Shown piece by piece: positions 35,394 through 44,317 of a stretch of DNA of 64,000 bases. The stretch lies in contig CBDFKU010000015.1 of NCBI GenBank assembly GCA_965248975.1, positions 62,001-126,000 on the forward strand. The letters are read 5' to 3'. This DNA is from CBDFKU01 sp965248975 (GTDB lineage: Bacteria; Chloroflexota; Dehalococcoidia; Lucifugimonadales; JAGWBF01). How positions within the stretch are numbered: the first letter of the stretch is position 1; each line of letters begins with the position of its first letter. Below the pieces are notes generated by a model. It worked only from the letters and a program-made list of their open reading frames with translations. It was not told the DNA's origin and searched no databases. The position numbers and the translations under genes were made by a program.

Positions 35394-38315
35394 TCACACA
35401 ACTGCGTCCCGCAGCACCTCAACCAGATGGCGTGCCCGTCTTCCCGTGCCGTGCTCTATCTGCTGCCGGCAGGATATGCCCATGACGGCCACCTCCCAGT
35501 CATTCCCTTTGGCCTCCACCGCCGGAAAGAGGGTCTGCCGACCGATGTCCATCGAGACATCGTAATGCTCCTTCTCGTATCCGAAGGAGCCGGCCATGCC
35601 GCAGCACCCCGAGTTGACCTCCTCCACCCGGTAGTTGGACGGAAGCCTCAGAGCCGCCATGGAGTGGACGGTGCCCACCAGGGCTTTCTGATGGCAGTGG
35701 CCGTGGAAGAGCACGTTCCTGGCAGCGTCGGTGAACCGCAGCCCGAGCTTGCCCTCGCCCTGGAGTTTCATGAGGTACTCGTCGATCAGGTAGCTGTTTT
35801 CCGCCACCAATCTGGCCCGGTCATCCCGGAGCAGGTCGGGGTACTCGTCCCGCAGAGTGAGGAGGCAGCTGGGCTCACATCCCACGATCGGCGTGCCTCT
35901 TTCGGCATGAGGGTAGAGAAGGTCGACGTTGTACCGAGCGTTGGCCTTCGCTTCGTCCAACAATCCTTTGGAGATCATCGGGCGACCGCAGCACCTTAAT
36001 CCGTCTGCCAGCACCACGTTGAAGCCGGCACTCTCCAACAGCTCGGTCGCCGCGATGCCCACCTGCGGGTAGTTGTAGTTCATGAAGGTGTCGTTGAACA
36101 GAACGACGGTACCGCCCTCACCCCCGACCCCTCTCCCTCTGGGAGAGGGGTGACTGCGCGACTGGAACCAGTTGGGAAAAGTGGTCCGGACGAAGGAAGG
36201 CAGCCTGCGGCGGCCATGGATACCCAGCAGCAGGTGAAGCCCGAGCCGGCTCAGCGGATTGCCTGAGGCCCAGTTGGATAGGGGCGCGAAGCGAGACCCC
36301 AGGCGGCTCAGGCGGTTAATGCTGGCGAATAGACGCGCCCGTGCCGCAAGGCCATTGGCCTCGTTGTACTTGTCCAGGAACTCGTACTTCAGCTTGGCCA
36401 TGTCCACGCCGGTCTGACACTCGGCCTTGCATCCCTTGCACTCCAGGCACAGGTCCAGGGCTTCGTAAAGCCTGTGGTTGGCCAGGGCATCTTCCTTGAG
36501 GGTACCGGACAGCACGGCCCTCAGCAGGTTGGCCCGGCCCCGTGTCGAGTGCTCCTCCTCCCGGGTGACCATGTAGGAAGGGCACATGGTACCACCGACC
36601 TTGCGGCAGGCGCCCATGCCGTTGCACATCTCGACGGCGCCGGAATATCCGAAGTCCGCAGAGAAGTCCAGCTTGGTGGCCATGGTCTCAGCCGAGACGT
36701 TCTGGCTGAAGCGCAGGTTCTCGGTCATGGGCGGGCAGTCGACTATCTTGCCGGGATTCATAATGCCGTGGGGGTCGAAGGCCCGCTTGACCTCCCGGAA
36801 GGCCTCGTAGATCTTCGGGCCGAACATCTTCTCGGTCCACACCCCCCGTACGATGCCGTCGCCGTGCTCCCCGCTAAGGGACCCGCCGAACTCCAGCACC
36901 AGGTCACTGACCTGGGAGGCTATAGACACCATTTTGTCGATGCCCTCGCCGGACTTGAGGCTGACCAGGGGCCGGATGTGCAGACATCCCACGCTGGCGT
37001 GGCCGTAGTAGCCCGCCGTCGTGCCGTGGTCCTTGACGATCCGATCGAAGCGGCGTACATAGTCCCCGAGCCTCTGAGGGTCAACGGCCGTGTCTTCCAC
37101 GTAGGGCAGAGGCTTGGAGTCTCCCCGGATGCTCATCAGGAGACCCAGACCGGCGCTCCTCAGGGCCCAGACGTTGGCCTGGGCTGACGACTCTGTCAGG
37201 TTCACGCAAGCGTAGCCCAGGCCCTTCCGGTCCACGTCCCGGCCCAGGGCTTCCAGCTTGGAGGCCACCTCAGCGTCGGTGTCGCCGTTGAGCTCCACAA
37301 CCAGCAGGGCATCGGGCTCCCCGTCCACGAACTCCATGAGCCGGGCGAAGCCCAGAGACTCCCGGCAGCGGTCCAGGATCATCCTACCGATCAGCTCCAC
37401 GGCCGCAGGGCCATGCCGGAGCACCTCCCATGTAGCGTCGCAGGCGCGGGCCATCTCGTCGAAGTGGAGCACCGCCAGGGCCTTCTTCTTGGGCACCGGG
37501 ACCAAATTCAGCTTGGCCTCGGTGGCGATGCACAGGGTGCCCTCGGAGCCCACCACCATCCGCGCCAGGTTCGTCTGGCCTTCGTCAAGGTAGTCGTCCA
37601 GGTTATAGCCGCTGACCCGCCGCATGATCTTGGGGTAACGAGCTACGATCTCGTCGCGGTTTTCCGAGGCGATGCGCCGGACTTCCCTGAATATCCCCGC
37701 CTCGAGGCCACTGCGGCCCAGCTTGATCTCCAGCTCACCTTCGGCCAGGGGACGGAAATGGGCCTGGCTCCCGTCGGAAAGGACGGTCCTGAGCTCCAGG
37801 ACGTGGTCCACGGTCTTGCCGTAGATCACCGAATGGGAGCCGCAGGTATTGTTGCCAATCCCTCCACCGACGCAGGCCCGGTTGGATGTGGTGGGGTCCG
37901 GGGCATATTGCAGACCGGAAGAGGCCAGGTGCCGGTTGAGCTGGTCGAGCACGATCCCGGGCTCTACTCTAGCCCAGCGCTCCTCGGTGTTCACTCCCAG
38001 GACCCGGTGCATGTACTTGCTGAAGTCCAGTACGATGGCATGGTTGACGGCCTGGCCGGCGAGGCTGGTGCCGCCGCCCCTGGGCAGCACGGGAATACGC
38101 TCCTGGGCCGCCAGCTCCATCACTCCGATCACGTCATCGAGGTTCCGGGGGATCACCACGCCCACCGGCTCCATCTGGTAGATGCTGGCGTCCGTGCTGT
38201 AGAGGGTGCGTGATACCGCGTCGAAGCGCACCTCTCCCTTCACCCGCCTCCGCAGCTCTCGCTCCAGCTCCTTACGCTCCCGGTCCTGGATCCTGGTCTC
38301 CGCAGCCGTCGCCAT
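35394..38315 (-). CDS. FAD- and Fe-S-binding dehydrogenase (GlcD-GlcF/Dld-type fusion)
   Basis: 973-residue fusion of a FAD-linked oxidase and a C-terminal iron-sulfur reductase, as in bacterial D-lactate or D-2-hydroxyglutarate dehydrogenases. FAD-binding features are PRGGGTSLAGQAVN (about 78-91) and GGIGNNTCGSHSVIYGKT (about 152-169). Ferredoxin-like cysteines follow in CLECKGCKAECQTGVD (about 640-655). Two CCG-type domains carry CCGRPM and NSGCCGMAG with HGHCHQKAL. Residues about 721-733 are encoded by an inserted palindromic repeat and form a Gly/Arg linker. The substrate is a 2-hydroxyacid by family, not proven. The neighbours are the J-domain gene and ribokinase. Confidence 0.87.
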   Translation of the reverse strand: MATAAETRIQDRERKELERELRRRVKGEVRFDAVSRTLYSTDASIYQMEPVGVVIPRNLDDVIGVMELAAQERIPVLPRGGGTSLAGQAVNHAIVLDFSKYMHRVLGVNTEERWARVEPGIVLDQLNRHLASSGLQYAPDPTTSNRACVGGGIGNNTCGSHSVIYGKTVDHVLELRTVLSDGSQAHFRPLAEGELEIKLGRSGLEAGIFREVRRIASENRDEIVARYPKIMRRVSGYNLDDYLDEGQTNLARMVVGSEGTLCIATEAKLNLVPVPKKKALAVLHFDEMARACDATWEVLRHGPAAVELIGRMILDRCRESLGFARLMEFVDGEPDALLVVELNGDTDAEVASKLEALGRDVDRKGLGYACVNLTESSAQANVWALRSAGLGLLMSIRGDSKPLPYVEDTAVDPQRLGDYVRRFDRIVKDHGTTAGYYGHASVGCLHIRPLVSLKSGEGIDKMVSIASQVSDLVLEFGGSLSGEHGDGIVRGVWTEKMFGPKIYEAFREVKRAFDPHGIMNPGKIVDCPPMTENLRFSQNVSAETMATKLDFSADFGYSGAVEMCNGMGACRKVGGTMCPSYMVTREEEHSTRGRANLLRAVLSGTLKEDALANHRLYEALDLCLECKGCKAECQTGVDMAKLKYEFLDKYNEANGLAARARLFASINRLSRLGSRFAPLSNWASGNPLSRLGLHLLLGIHGRRRLPSFVRTTFPNWFQSRSHPSPRGRGVGGEGGTVVLFNDTFMNYNYPQVGIAATELLESAGFNVVLADGLRCCGRPMISKGLLDEAKANARYNVDLLYPHAERGTPIVGCEPSCLLTLRDEYPDLLRDDRARLVAENSYLIDEYLMKLQGEGKLGLRFTDAARNVLFHGHCHQKALVGTVHSMAALRLPSNYRVEEVNSGCCGMAGSFGYEKEHYDVSMDIGRQTLFPAVEAKGNDWEVAVMGISCRQQIEHGTGRRARHLVEVLRDAVV
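36127..36151. repeat. Palindromic repeat inserted within a coding sequence
   Basis: ACCCCTCTCCC at 36127-36137 and GGGAGAGGGGT at 36141-36151 are perfect 11-bp inverted arms around a TCT loop. They sit in a wider segment (about 36116-36153) that reads in frame as a PSPRGRGVGGEG-like peptide in the FAD/Fe-S dehydrogenase. The sequence resembles a widespread bacterial intergenic palindrome. Confidence 0.8.
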
Positions 38316-38435
38316 CCGGCAGACCCTCCAAAGCCACAGACTTCGCTGTTACTTTATACGAAAGGGGCTACAGCTTCAACACGAGCGTCACCACGTATGG
38401 CCAACCTACCGACACGGCCATGATATGATACCGGC

Positions 38436-39374
38436 ATGACCCAGCCCACCGTAGTAGTCATGGGCGGAATCAACATGGACCTTGTGGCCGTCGCGCCCCG
38501 CTTCCCCGAGGACGGGGAGACGGTGGTGGGCACCCGCTTTCTCACCTACACCGGCGGCAAGGGGGCCAACCAGGCCGTCGCCGCCGCGAGAATGGGAGCC
38601 CGGGTCATGATGATCGGCCGGGTGGGGGACGAACCCTTCGGACAGCAGCTTCTGGACTCGCTGCAAAAAGCCGGCGTGGATGTTTCCGGCATATCGGTGC
38701 AACCAGAGTGTAGCTCGGGGGTCGCCACGATCACCATCGACGCATCGGCCCAGAACAGGATAGTACAGGTGCTGGGCGCCAACAGCGCCTGCGACCAGAG
38801 CGAGGTCGCGCGGACCGTCCAAGCACTGAAGGAGGCCAAAGAGGCCTCGGTGCTGATGCTGCAGCTTGAGATACCGGTAGAGGTGTCCATGTCCGCGGCG
38901 AGGGCGGCGGCGGACATGGACCGCACGGTAATCCTCGACCCCGGCCCGGCGCGACCGCTGCCCGAGGAGCTGTACCGGTGCTGCGACTACCTGACCCCCA
39001 ACGAAACGGAGGCCCAGGCCCTGGTAGGGTTCCCGGTTGTGGACCCCGCTTCCGCCGAACAGGCCGCCCGGGTGCTGCTGGAGCGGGGAGCGAGATGCGC
39101 CGTAATCAAGATGGGGGCCCTGGGCGCCTACTATTCCACCAACGAGGGAGGCAAGTATCTTCCGGCCTTTCCCGTGGATGCGGTGGATACCGTCGCTGCC
39201 GGGGACGCCTTCAACGGCGCGCTGGCCGGCGCGCTGGCCGAGGGACGGGACCTCGAGAGTTCGATACTCCGGGCTATGGCTGGCGGCGCTCTTGCGGTGA
39301 CCCGCCATGGGGCCCAGGATTCCATGCCCTCTAGGGAAGAGGCGGAGGACTTCCTGTCCCGTCAGCGTCTGTAG
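38436..39374 (+). CDS. rbsK: Ribokinase / PfkB-family sugar kinase
   Basis: 312-residue PfkB-family carbohydrate kinase, most like ribokinase. It has the N-terminal GGINMDLV, the substrate-loop TYTGGKGANQAVAAARMGA at about 37-55, the NETEAQ segment at about 189-194, and the catalytic DTVAAGDAFNGALAG at about 248-262 with the conserved Asp. It phosphorylates D-ribose or a related sugar or nucleoside. No ribose transporter adjoins it. A TATGAT box is 10 bp upstream, so the transcript may have a very short leader. Confidence 0.86.
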   Translation: MTQPTVVVMGGINMDLVAVAPRFPEDGETVVGTRFLTYTGGKGANQAVAAARMGARVMMIGRVGDEPFGQQLLDSLQKAGVDVSGISVQPECSSGVATITIDASAQNRIVQVLGANSACDQSEVARTVQALKEAKEASVLMLQLEIPVEVSMSAARAAADMDRTVILDPGPARPLPEELYRCCDYLTPNETEAQALVGFPVVDPASAEQAARVLLERGARCAVIKMGALGAYYSTNEGGKYLPAFPVDAVDTVAAGDAFNGALAGALAEGRDLESSILRAMAGGALAVTRHGAQDSMPSREEAEDFLSRQRL

Positions 39375-39450
39375 TAGCCCTGCCGCTGCCGCGTCGTCGA
39401 AAACACCCGCTTGTTGCGCACAGACGAGGGCTGGTATCCTTATACTTGCC

Positions 39451-39960
39451 ATGCTTGGTGACCTCAAGTTCTGTCCCATCTGCGCTTCCCCGCTGGAAAT
39501 GCGCGATGTCGAAGGCACAGCCAGGCCTGTCTGCTCGAGATGCGGCAGGATAATCTATCACGACCCCAAGGTCACCGCGGCGGCGGTGGTGGAGCGGGAC
39601 GGCAAGGTGCTCATGGTCAGGAGGGCCCTGGATCCGGGGATGGGCCTTTGGAGCCTGCCCGGAGGGTACGTCGACCGGGGCGAAGTGGTGGAGCGAGCCG
39701 CGGAGCGAGAGGTGCTGGAGGAGACGGGCCTTTGGGTCAAGGTTACCGGAGTGGTAGGGGTCTATTCGGAGACGGGCAACCCGGTGATATTGGTGATCTA
39801 CGACTCTGAGATCGTCGAGGGGGACCTTGTGCCCGGTCCGGAGGTCCAGCAGGTGGACTTCTTTCTCCCAGAAGAGTTGCCTCCGCTGGCCTTCCCTCGG
39901 GACCGCCAGATACTGGAAGCCTGGAGCAACCTGAGGAACGGACGCGAATCCCAGCTCTGA
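39451..39960 (+). CDS. Nudix hydrolase with N-terminal zinc ribbon
   Basis: 169-residue protein from ATG 39451; the longer frame from 39307 overlaps ribokinase. The N-terminal four cysteines (FCPICASP and PVCSRCGR) form a zinc ribbon. The Nudix box GGYVDRGEVVERAAEREVLEETG lies at about 71-93. The layout resembles the NADH-pyrophosphatase/ADP-ribose group, though it is shorter than NudC. Substrate unknown. It lies 76 bp after ribokinase. TATACT at 39441-39446, just before the ATG, suggests a nearly leaderless transcript. Confidence 0.84.
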   Translation: MLGDLKFCPICASPLEMRDVEGTARPVCSRCGRIIYHDPKVTAAAVVERDGKVLMVRRALDPGMGLWSLPGGYVDRGEVVERAAEREVLEETGLWVKVTGVVGVYSETGNPVILVIYDSEIVEGDLVPGPEVQQVDFFLPEELPPLAFPRDRQILEAWSNLRNGRESQL

Positions 39961-40102
39961 ACCCCGCCCAGACTAGGAACCGGTGCCTGCCATCCCAACC
40001 GATCCTTGCTGCCTGTCGCCTACCGCGTGTCTTGACAGAGGCTCACCACCCACAACATAATCAATGGCCGACTTTGGCCACCCTTGGAGGCTGTCCAGGG
40101 CA

Positions 40103-41014
40103 ATGAGCAACCCTCCCATAGGTTTCATCGGACTGGGCATCATGGGCAAACCCATGGCCCGTAACCTGCTAAAGGCCGGGTACTCCCTGACGGTCCACAA
40201 CCGCAGCTCGGCCGCGGCCGAAGAGCTGGCGGCAGACGGAGCCAAGGTGGCGTCATCCGGCAGGAAGGTGGCCGAGATATCCGAGGTCGTCGTCACCATG
40301 CTGCCGGACTCGGCGGACTCGGAGGCGGTGATCGCCGGTCCAGGAGGTGTGCTGGAGGGAGCCTCACCCGGCTCCGTGATAATCGACATGAGCTCCATAG
40401 CTCCCCTGGTCTCCCAAAGGCTGGGAGCAGAGGCGGCTACCAAAGGAGTGGACATGCTGGACGCCCCCGTCAGCGGGGGAGAGCCGGGCGCCGTCGCCGG
40501 CACCCTGGCCATCATGGCTGGCGGGAAGCAGGGTACCTTCGACCGCTGTCTTCCTATACTGAACGTGATGGGCCGGAGCGTGGTCAGGGTGGGCGACATC
40601 GGAGCCGGCAACTTCGTCAAGCTGGCCAACCAGATTGTCGTGGCGGCCAACATCGAGGCCATCGGTGAGGCCTTGGTGCTGGCCCAGAAGGCCGGCTTGG
40701 ACCCGGAGCTGGTGTTTCAGGCGATCCGGGGAGGGCTGGCCGGCAGCAACGCCCTGGAAGCCAAGGCCCCCATGATTATGGAGCGGAACTTCAACCCGGG
40801 ATTCCGCATACGGCTGCACCAGAAGGATCTGCACAACGCCCTGCTTACCGGCAAAGACCTTGGGGTGCCCCTCCCCGTCACGTCCCTGATCCAGCAGATG
40901 CTGTCCTCGCTCATCGTCAAGGGCAAGGGGGACAGGGACCACTCCGCCATCGTCAACTTCGTCGAAGACATCGCGGAGGTCGAGATCAGGGAGGGTGGTA
41001 CGCCGGTTGGCTAG
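40103..41014 (+). CDS. NAD(P)-dependent 3-hydroxyacid dehydrogenase (GarR-like)
   Basis: 303-residue beta-hydroxyacid dehydrogenase, in the tartronate-semialdehyde reductase / 3-hydroxyisobutyrate dehydrogenase family. It has the Rossmann motif GFIGLGIMGKPMARNL at about 6-21, the DAPVSGGEPGA substrate loop at about 120-130, and the catalytic-lysine segment GNFVKLANQ at about 171-179. Start ATG 40103 is chosen; upstream ATG 40064 lacks support. It is followed 12 bp later by sucC, so it may be part of that operon. The exact substrate is open; a tartrate/malate dehydrogenase elsewhere in the window makes GarR plausible. Confidence 0.86.
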   Translation: MSNPPIGFIGLGIMGKPMARNLLKAGYSLTVHNRSSAAAEELAADGAKVASSGRKVAEISEVVVTMLPDSADSEAVIAGPGGVLEGASPGSVIIDMSSIAPLVSQRLGAEAATKGVDMLDAPVSGGEPGAVAGTLAIMAGGKQGTFDRCLPILNVMGRSVVRVGDIGAGNFVKLANQIVVAANIEAIGEALVLAQKAGLDPELVFQAIRGGLAGSNALEAKAPMIMERNFNPGFRIRLHQKDLHNALLTGKDLGVPLPVTSLIQQMLSSLIVKGKGDRDHSAIVNFVEDIAEVEIREGGTPVG

Positions 41015-41026
41015 ATCTGGAGATAT

Positions 41027-42184
41027 ATGAAGGTACACGAGTACCAGGCCAAGTCCATATTCGAGAGCCACGGGGTGCCCGTCCCACGGGGCGGTGTCGC
41101 TTCGACACCTCAGGAGGCCGCCGAGATTGCCCGGGGCCTAGGGGGCCGCTCCGTCGTCAAGGCCCAGGTGCATGCCGGAGGCCGTGGTAAGGGTGGAGGC
41201 ATTGTCGTGGCCGCGACGCCCGAGGAAGCGGAAAGGGCAGCGGCGTCCCTGCTGGGCTCCCGGCTGGTGACCCCCCAGACGGGGCCAGAGGGAGTGCCGG
41301 TGGCCAAGGTGCTGGTGGAAGAGGTGGCTGAGGTGGCCAGGGAGCTATACCTGGGGCTTACCGTGGACAGGTCCTTCGGCGGCCCGGTGATGATCGCCAG
41401 CGAGGCCGGGGGTATGGAGATCGAGGAGGTGGCGGCCACCGATCCCGACAAGATATTCAAGGAGGGAATCGACCCGCTGGTGGGGTTCCAGCCCTTCCAG
41501 GGACGGCGGCTGGCCCACTCCCTGAATCTGGCGCCCGAGCTGGTCAGGCCCGCCTCTCAGATCATGTCGGCCGTCTACACCATCTTCGTCGAGAGCGACT
41601 GCTCGCTGGTGGAGATAAATCCGCTGACCGTCACCGGCGACGGCAGGGTCATCGCGCTGGACGCCAAGCTCAGCATCGACGACGACGCCCTCTTCCGCCA
41701 TCCAGAACTGCGCGACCTGAGGGACCCCCAGCAGGAAGACCCATTCGAGGCCCAGGCGCGAGAGTACGACATCGCGTACGTGAAGCTGGACGGAGACGTG
41801 GGGTGCCTGGTCAATGGCGCCGGTCTGGCCATGGCCACCATGGATGTCATCAGGAGCACCGGCTCCGGTCCGGCCAACTTCCTGGACGTAGGCGGCGGCG
41901 CCAGCACCGAGAAGGTGGCCCGGGCCTTCGGGATCATCCTCTCGGACCCACAGGTCAAGAGGGTGCTGGTGAACATCTTCGGAGGCATCCTGCGCTGCGA
42001 CATCGCGGCCGCGGGCATCGTAAAGGCGTGTGAAGAGAATGGCTGCCAGCTCCCGATCCTGGTCCGTATGCTGGGCACCAATGTGGACGAAGGCAAGGCC
42101 ATCCTGAGCGGATCAGGGCTTAACGTGACCTTCGCCGAATCATTGGCGGAGGTCACCGAAAAAATGGAGAGCCTGGCTGCGTAG
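41027..42184 (+). CDS. sucC: Succinyl-CoA synthetase beta subunit
   Basis: 385-residue ADP-forming succinate-CoA ligase beta subunit: ATP-grasp domain starting with MKVHEYQAKSIFESHGVP, then VKAQVHAGGRGKGGG, and the C-terminal CoA-ligase domain with INIFGGI-like VLVNIFGGILRCDIAA at about 308-323. It makes succinate and ATP from succinyl-CoA with SucD. It follows the GarR-like gene after 12 bp and precedes sucD after 32 bp. Malate-CoA ligase subunits are similar, but nothing nearby suggests a serine cycle. Confidence 0.92.
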   Translation: MKVHEYQAKSIFESHGVPVPRGGVASTPQEAAEIARGLGGRSVVKAQVHAGGRGKGGGIVVAATPEEAERAAASLLGSRLVTPQTGPEGVPVAKVLVEEVAEVARELYLGLTVDRSFGGPVMIASEAGGMEIEEVAATDPDKIFKEGIDPLVGFQPFQGRRLAHSLNLAPELVRPASQIMSAVYTIFVESDCSLVEINPLTVTGDGRVIALDAKLSIDDDALFRHPELRDLRDPQQEDPFEAQAREYDIAYVKLDGDVGCLVNGAGLAMATMDVIRSTGSGPANFLDVGGGASTEKVARAFGIILSDPQVKRVLVNIFGGILRCDIAAAGIVKACEENGCQLPILVRMLGTNVDEGKAILSGSGLNVTFAESLAEVTEKMESLAA

Positions 42185-42216
42185 CAAATCATACCTATGT
42201 ATCGAGGGGGACCGGA

Positions 42217-43101
42217 TTGAGCATCCTGGTGAACGAGCACACGCGGGTAGTAGTGCAGGGGATTACAGGCAGCGAAGGAAGCTTCCACGCCGGGCAGTGC
42301 ATCGCCTACGGCACGAACGTGGTGGCCGGCGTCACGCCCGGGCGAGGGGGACAGCTCTTCCAGGACACGGTACCCATATTCAACTCCATGGAGCAGGCAG
42401 TACGTGAGACGGGCGCCGACACCTCCCTGATCTTCGTTCCGGCCGCCTTCGCCACCGACGCGATCCTGGAGGCGGCGGACTCCGGAGTTGGGCTAATCGC
42501 CTGCATCACCGAGGGCGTGCCTGTCATGGACATGGTACGCGCCATTCCTTACATCAACAGGCTGGGCATCCGCCTTATAGGCCCCAACTGCCCCGGCCTT
42601 ATATCTCCGGCGGGTCGCTGCAAGATCGGAATAATGCCCGGGCGCATCCACACCCCCGGCAGGACGGGTGTGGTCTCCCGCAGCGGCACCCTGACCTACG
42701 AGGCGGTGTCCCAGCTCACCGGGCTGGGAATCGGTCAGTCAACCTGCGTAGGCATTGGTGGCGACCCACTGGTGGGCACCAGCTTTATTGATGTCCTACG
42801 GCTCTTCAACGATGACCCGGAGACGGACATGGTGGTGCTCATCGGCGAGATCGGCGGCACAATGGAGCAAGAGGCGGCGGAGTTCATCGCCAGCGAGTTC
42901 AAGAAGCCGGTGGCATCGCTGATCGCCGGCGCCACGGCTCCCCCAGGTAAAAGGATGGGCCACGCCGGGGCCATAATCACGGGAGCCTCCGCCACTGCCG
43001 AAGCCAAGACCCGGGCGCTGGCCGACGCCGGCGCCCATATAATCCCCTCTCCGGCAGAAATCGGAGCGACCGCCAAGGCTGCGACAATGGCGCGAGCCTA
43101 G
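42217..43101 (+). CDS. sucD: Succinyl-CoA synthetase alpha subunit
   Basis: 294-residue alpha subunit with the CoA-binding N-terminal domain (VVQGITGSEGSFHAGQC at about 10-26), IGPNCPGLISP at about 119, and the phospho-histidine in KRMGHAGAIITG at about 245-256. The start is TTG 42217 after GAGGGGG. Together with SucC it forms the TCA-cycle enzyme. Confidence 0.93.
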   Translation: MSILVNEHTRVVVQGITGSEGSFHAGQCIAYGTNVVAGVTPGRGGQLFQDTVPIFNSMEQAVRETGADTSLIFVPAAFATDAILEAADSGVGLIACITEGVPVMDMVRAIPYINRLGIRLIGPNCPGLISPAGRCKIGIMPGRIHTPGRTGVVSRSGTLTYEAVSQLTGLGIGQSTCVGIGGDPLVGTSFIDVLRLFNDDPETDMVVLIGEIGGTMEQEAAEFIASEFKKPVASLIAGATAPPGKRMGHAGAIITGASATAEAKTRALADAGAHIIPSPAEIGATAKAATMARA

Positions 43102-43137
43102 TGCCCCTCGGAGACTGTGGCTAGCCAGGTCGTCTCC

Positions 43138-43166
43138 TTGACCGCCGTATATGGGGTTCCTATAAT
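43138..43166 (+). promoter_or_regulatory. Strong sigma70-type promoter upstream of pheS
   Basis: TTGACC at 43138-43143 and TATAAT at 43161-43166 are separated by 17 bp, nearly consensus. This leaves about 57 bp to the pheS ATG, with AGGAG 5 bp before the start. No leader peptide or T-box-like structure is apparent in so short a leader. Confidence 0.7.
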
Positions 43167-43229
43167 GGATGATCTGAGCAAGGGCCCCACGGCCCCGCCT
43201 TCTCCCCTCGACTCTGGACAGGAGCGTCG

Positions 43230-44291
43230 ATGGAAACCGGGATAACCTCTGCAGACGTTCAGGAGCTACTGGCCGAAGCCCTGAAAGAGCTGGACAGCCT
43301 GGATACCCTGGAGTCCCTGGACGCCTGGCGGGTTTCGTATCTGGGACGTCGGGGCCGTCTGACCACCATCCTGCGAGGGCTGGGGGGCCTGCCACCGGAC
43401 GAACGGCGCACCCTAGGCTCCCTGAGCAACCGGACCAAGTCCCTGCTGGAGGAGGGCCTGGAGCAGCGGGTACAGGCGGTCAAGAGCGCCGGCCTGGACA
43501 GGATGGCCGACGAGGACCGTATCGACGTGACCCTGCCTGGCCGTCCCGTGAGGGCCGGCCGGCTGCACCCCACTACGCAGATCATCCGGGAGATCTGCAG
43601 CGCGTTCGTCTCCATGGGCTTCCAGGTAGTAGAAGGGCCTGAGGTAGAGTGGGACAAATACAACTTCGAGATGCTGAACATCCCCAAGCACCATCCCGCC
43701 AGGGACATGTTCAACAGCATCTGGGTGGACCAGCTCAACGAAGATGAGGAGCACAACATTCTTCTGCGTACCCACACCTCGCCGATGCAGGCCCGCACGA
43801 TGGAGCGCATGCGGCCGCCGGTGCGGGTCATCGTGCCGGGCAAGGTCTTCCGCTATGAGACCACCGACGCCACCCACGAGTGGCACTTCCACCAGGTAGA
43901 GGGGCTTGCGGTGGACGAGGGCATCACCTTCGCCGATCTTAAGGGTACCCTATACGAGTTCGCCCGAAGGGTGTTCGGAGCCGAGCGCCGCGTGCGCTTC
44001 CGTTGCGACTACTTTCCCTTCGTCGAGCCCGGCGTGGACATGTCGATAGACTGTTTCGCCTGCCAGGGCAATGGCAGCGGCTGCCGGATATGCAAGGAGT
44101 CCGGCTGGATCGAGATAATGGGCGCGGGCATGGTGCATCCCAAGGTACTGGAAGGCGTGGGTTACGACCCGGCCATATACACCGGCTTCGCCTTCGGTCT
44201 GGGACCAGAGCGCATCGCCATGCTCAAGTACGGCATCGATGACATCCGGCTGTTCTATGCCAACGATCTGAGGTTTCTCCGCCAGTTCTAG
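43230..44291 (+). CDS. pheS: Phenylalanine--tRNA ligase alpha subunit
   Basis: 353-residue catalytic subunit of PheRS. A coiled-coil N-terminal arm (about 10-90) is followed by the class II core with FRYETTDATHEWHFHQVEG (motif 2 region, about 209-227). Next come YFPFVEPGVDMSIDC and a four-cysteine cluster (CFACQGNGSGCRIC). The final segment is YTGFAFGLGPERIAMLKYGI (motif 3, about 318-337). It is separated from pheT by the CADD-like gene and a 454-bp region, an unusual split since pheS and pheT are normally adjacent. Confidence 0.95.
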   Translation: METGITSADVQELLAEALKELDSLDTLESLDAWRVSYLGRRGRLTTILRGLGGLPPDERRTLGSLSNRTKSLLEEGLEQRVQAVKSAGLDRMADEDRIDVTLPGRPVRAGRLHPTTQIIREICSAFVSMGFQVVEGPEVEWDKYNFEMLNIPKHHPARDMFNSIWVDQLNEDEEHNILLRTHTSPMQARTMERMRPPVRVIVPGKVFRYETTDATHEWHFHQVEGLAVDEGITFADLKGTLYEFARRVFGAERRVRFRCDYFPFVEPGVDMSIDCFACQGNGSGCRICKESGWIEIMGAGMVHPKVLEGVGYDPAIYTGFAFGLGPERIAMLKYGIDDIRLFYANDLRFLRQF

Positions 44292-44317
44292 GCAGGATAT
44301 TTATCAGGAGGTTACCC

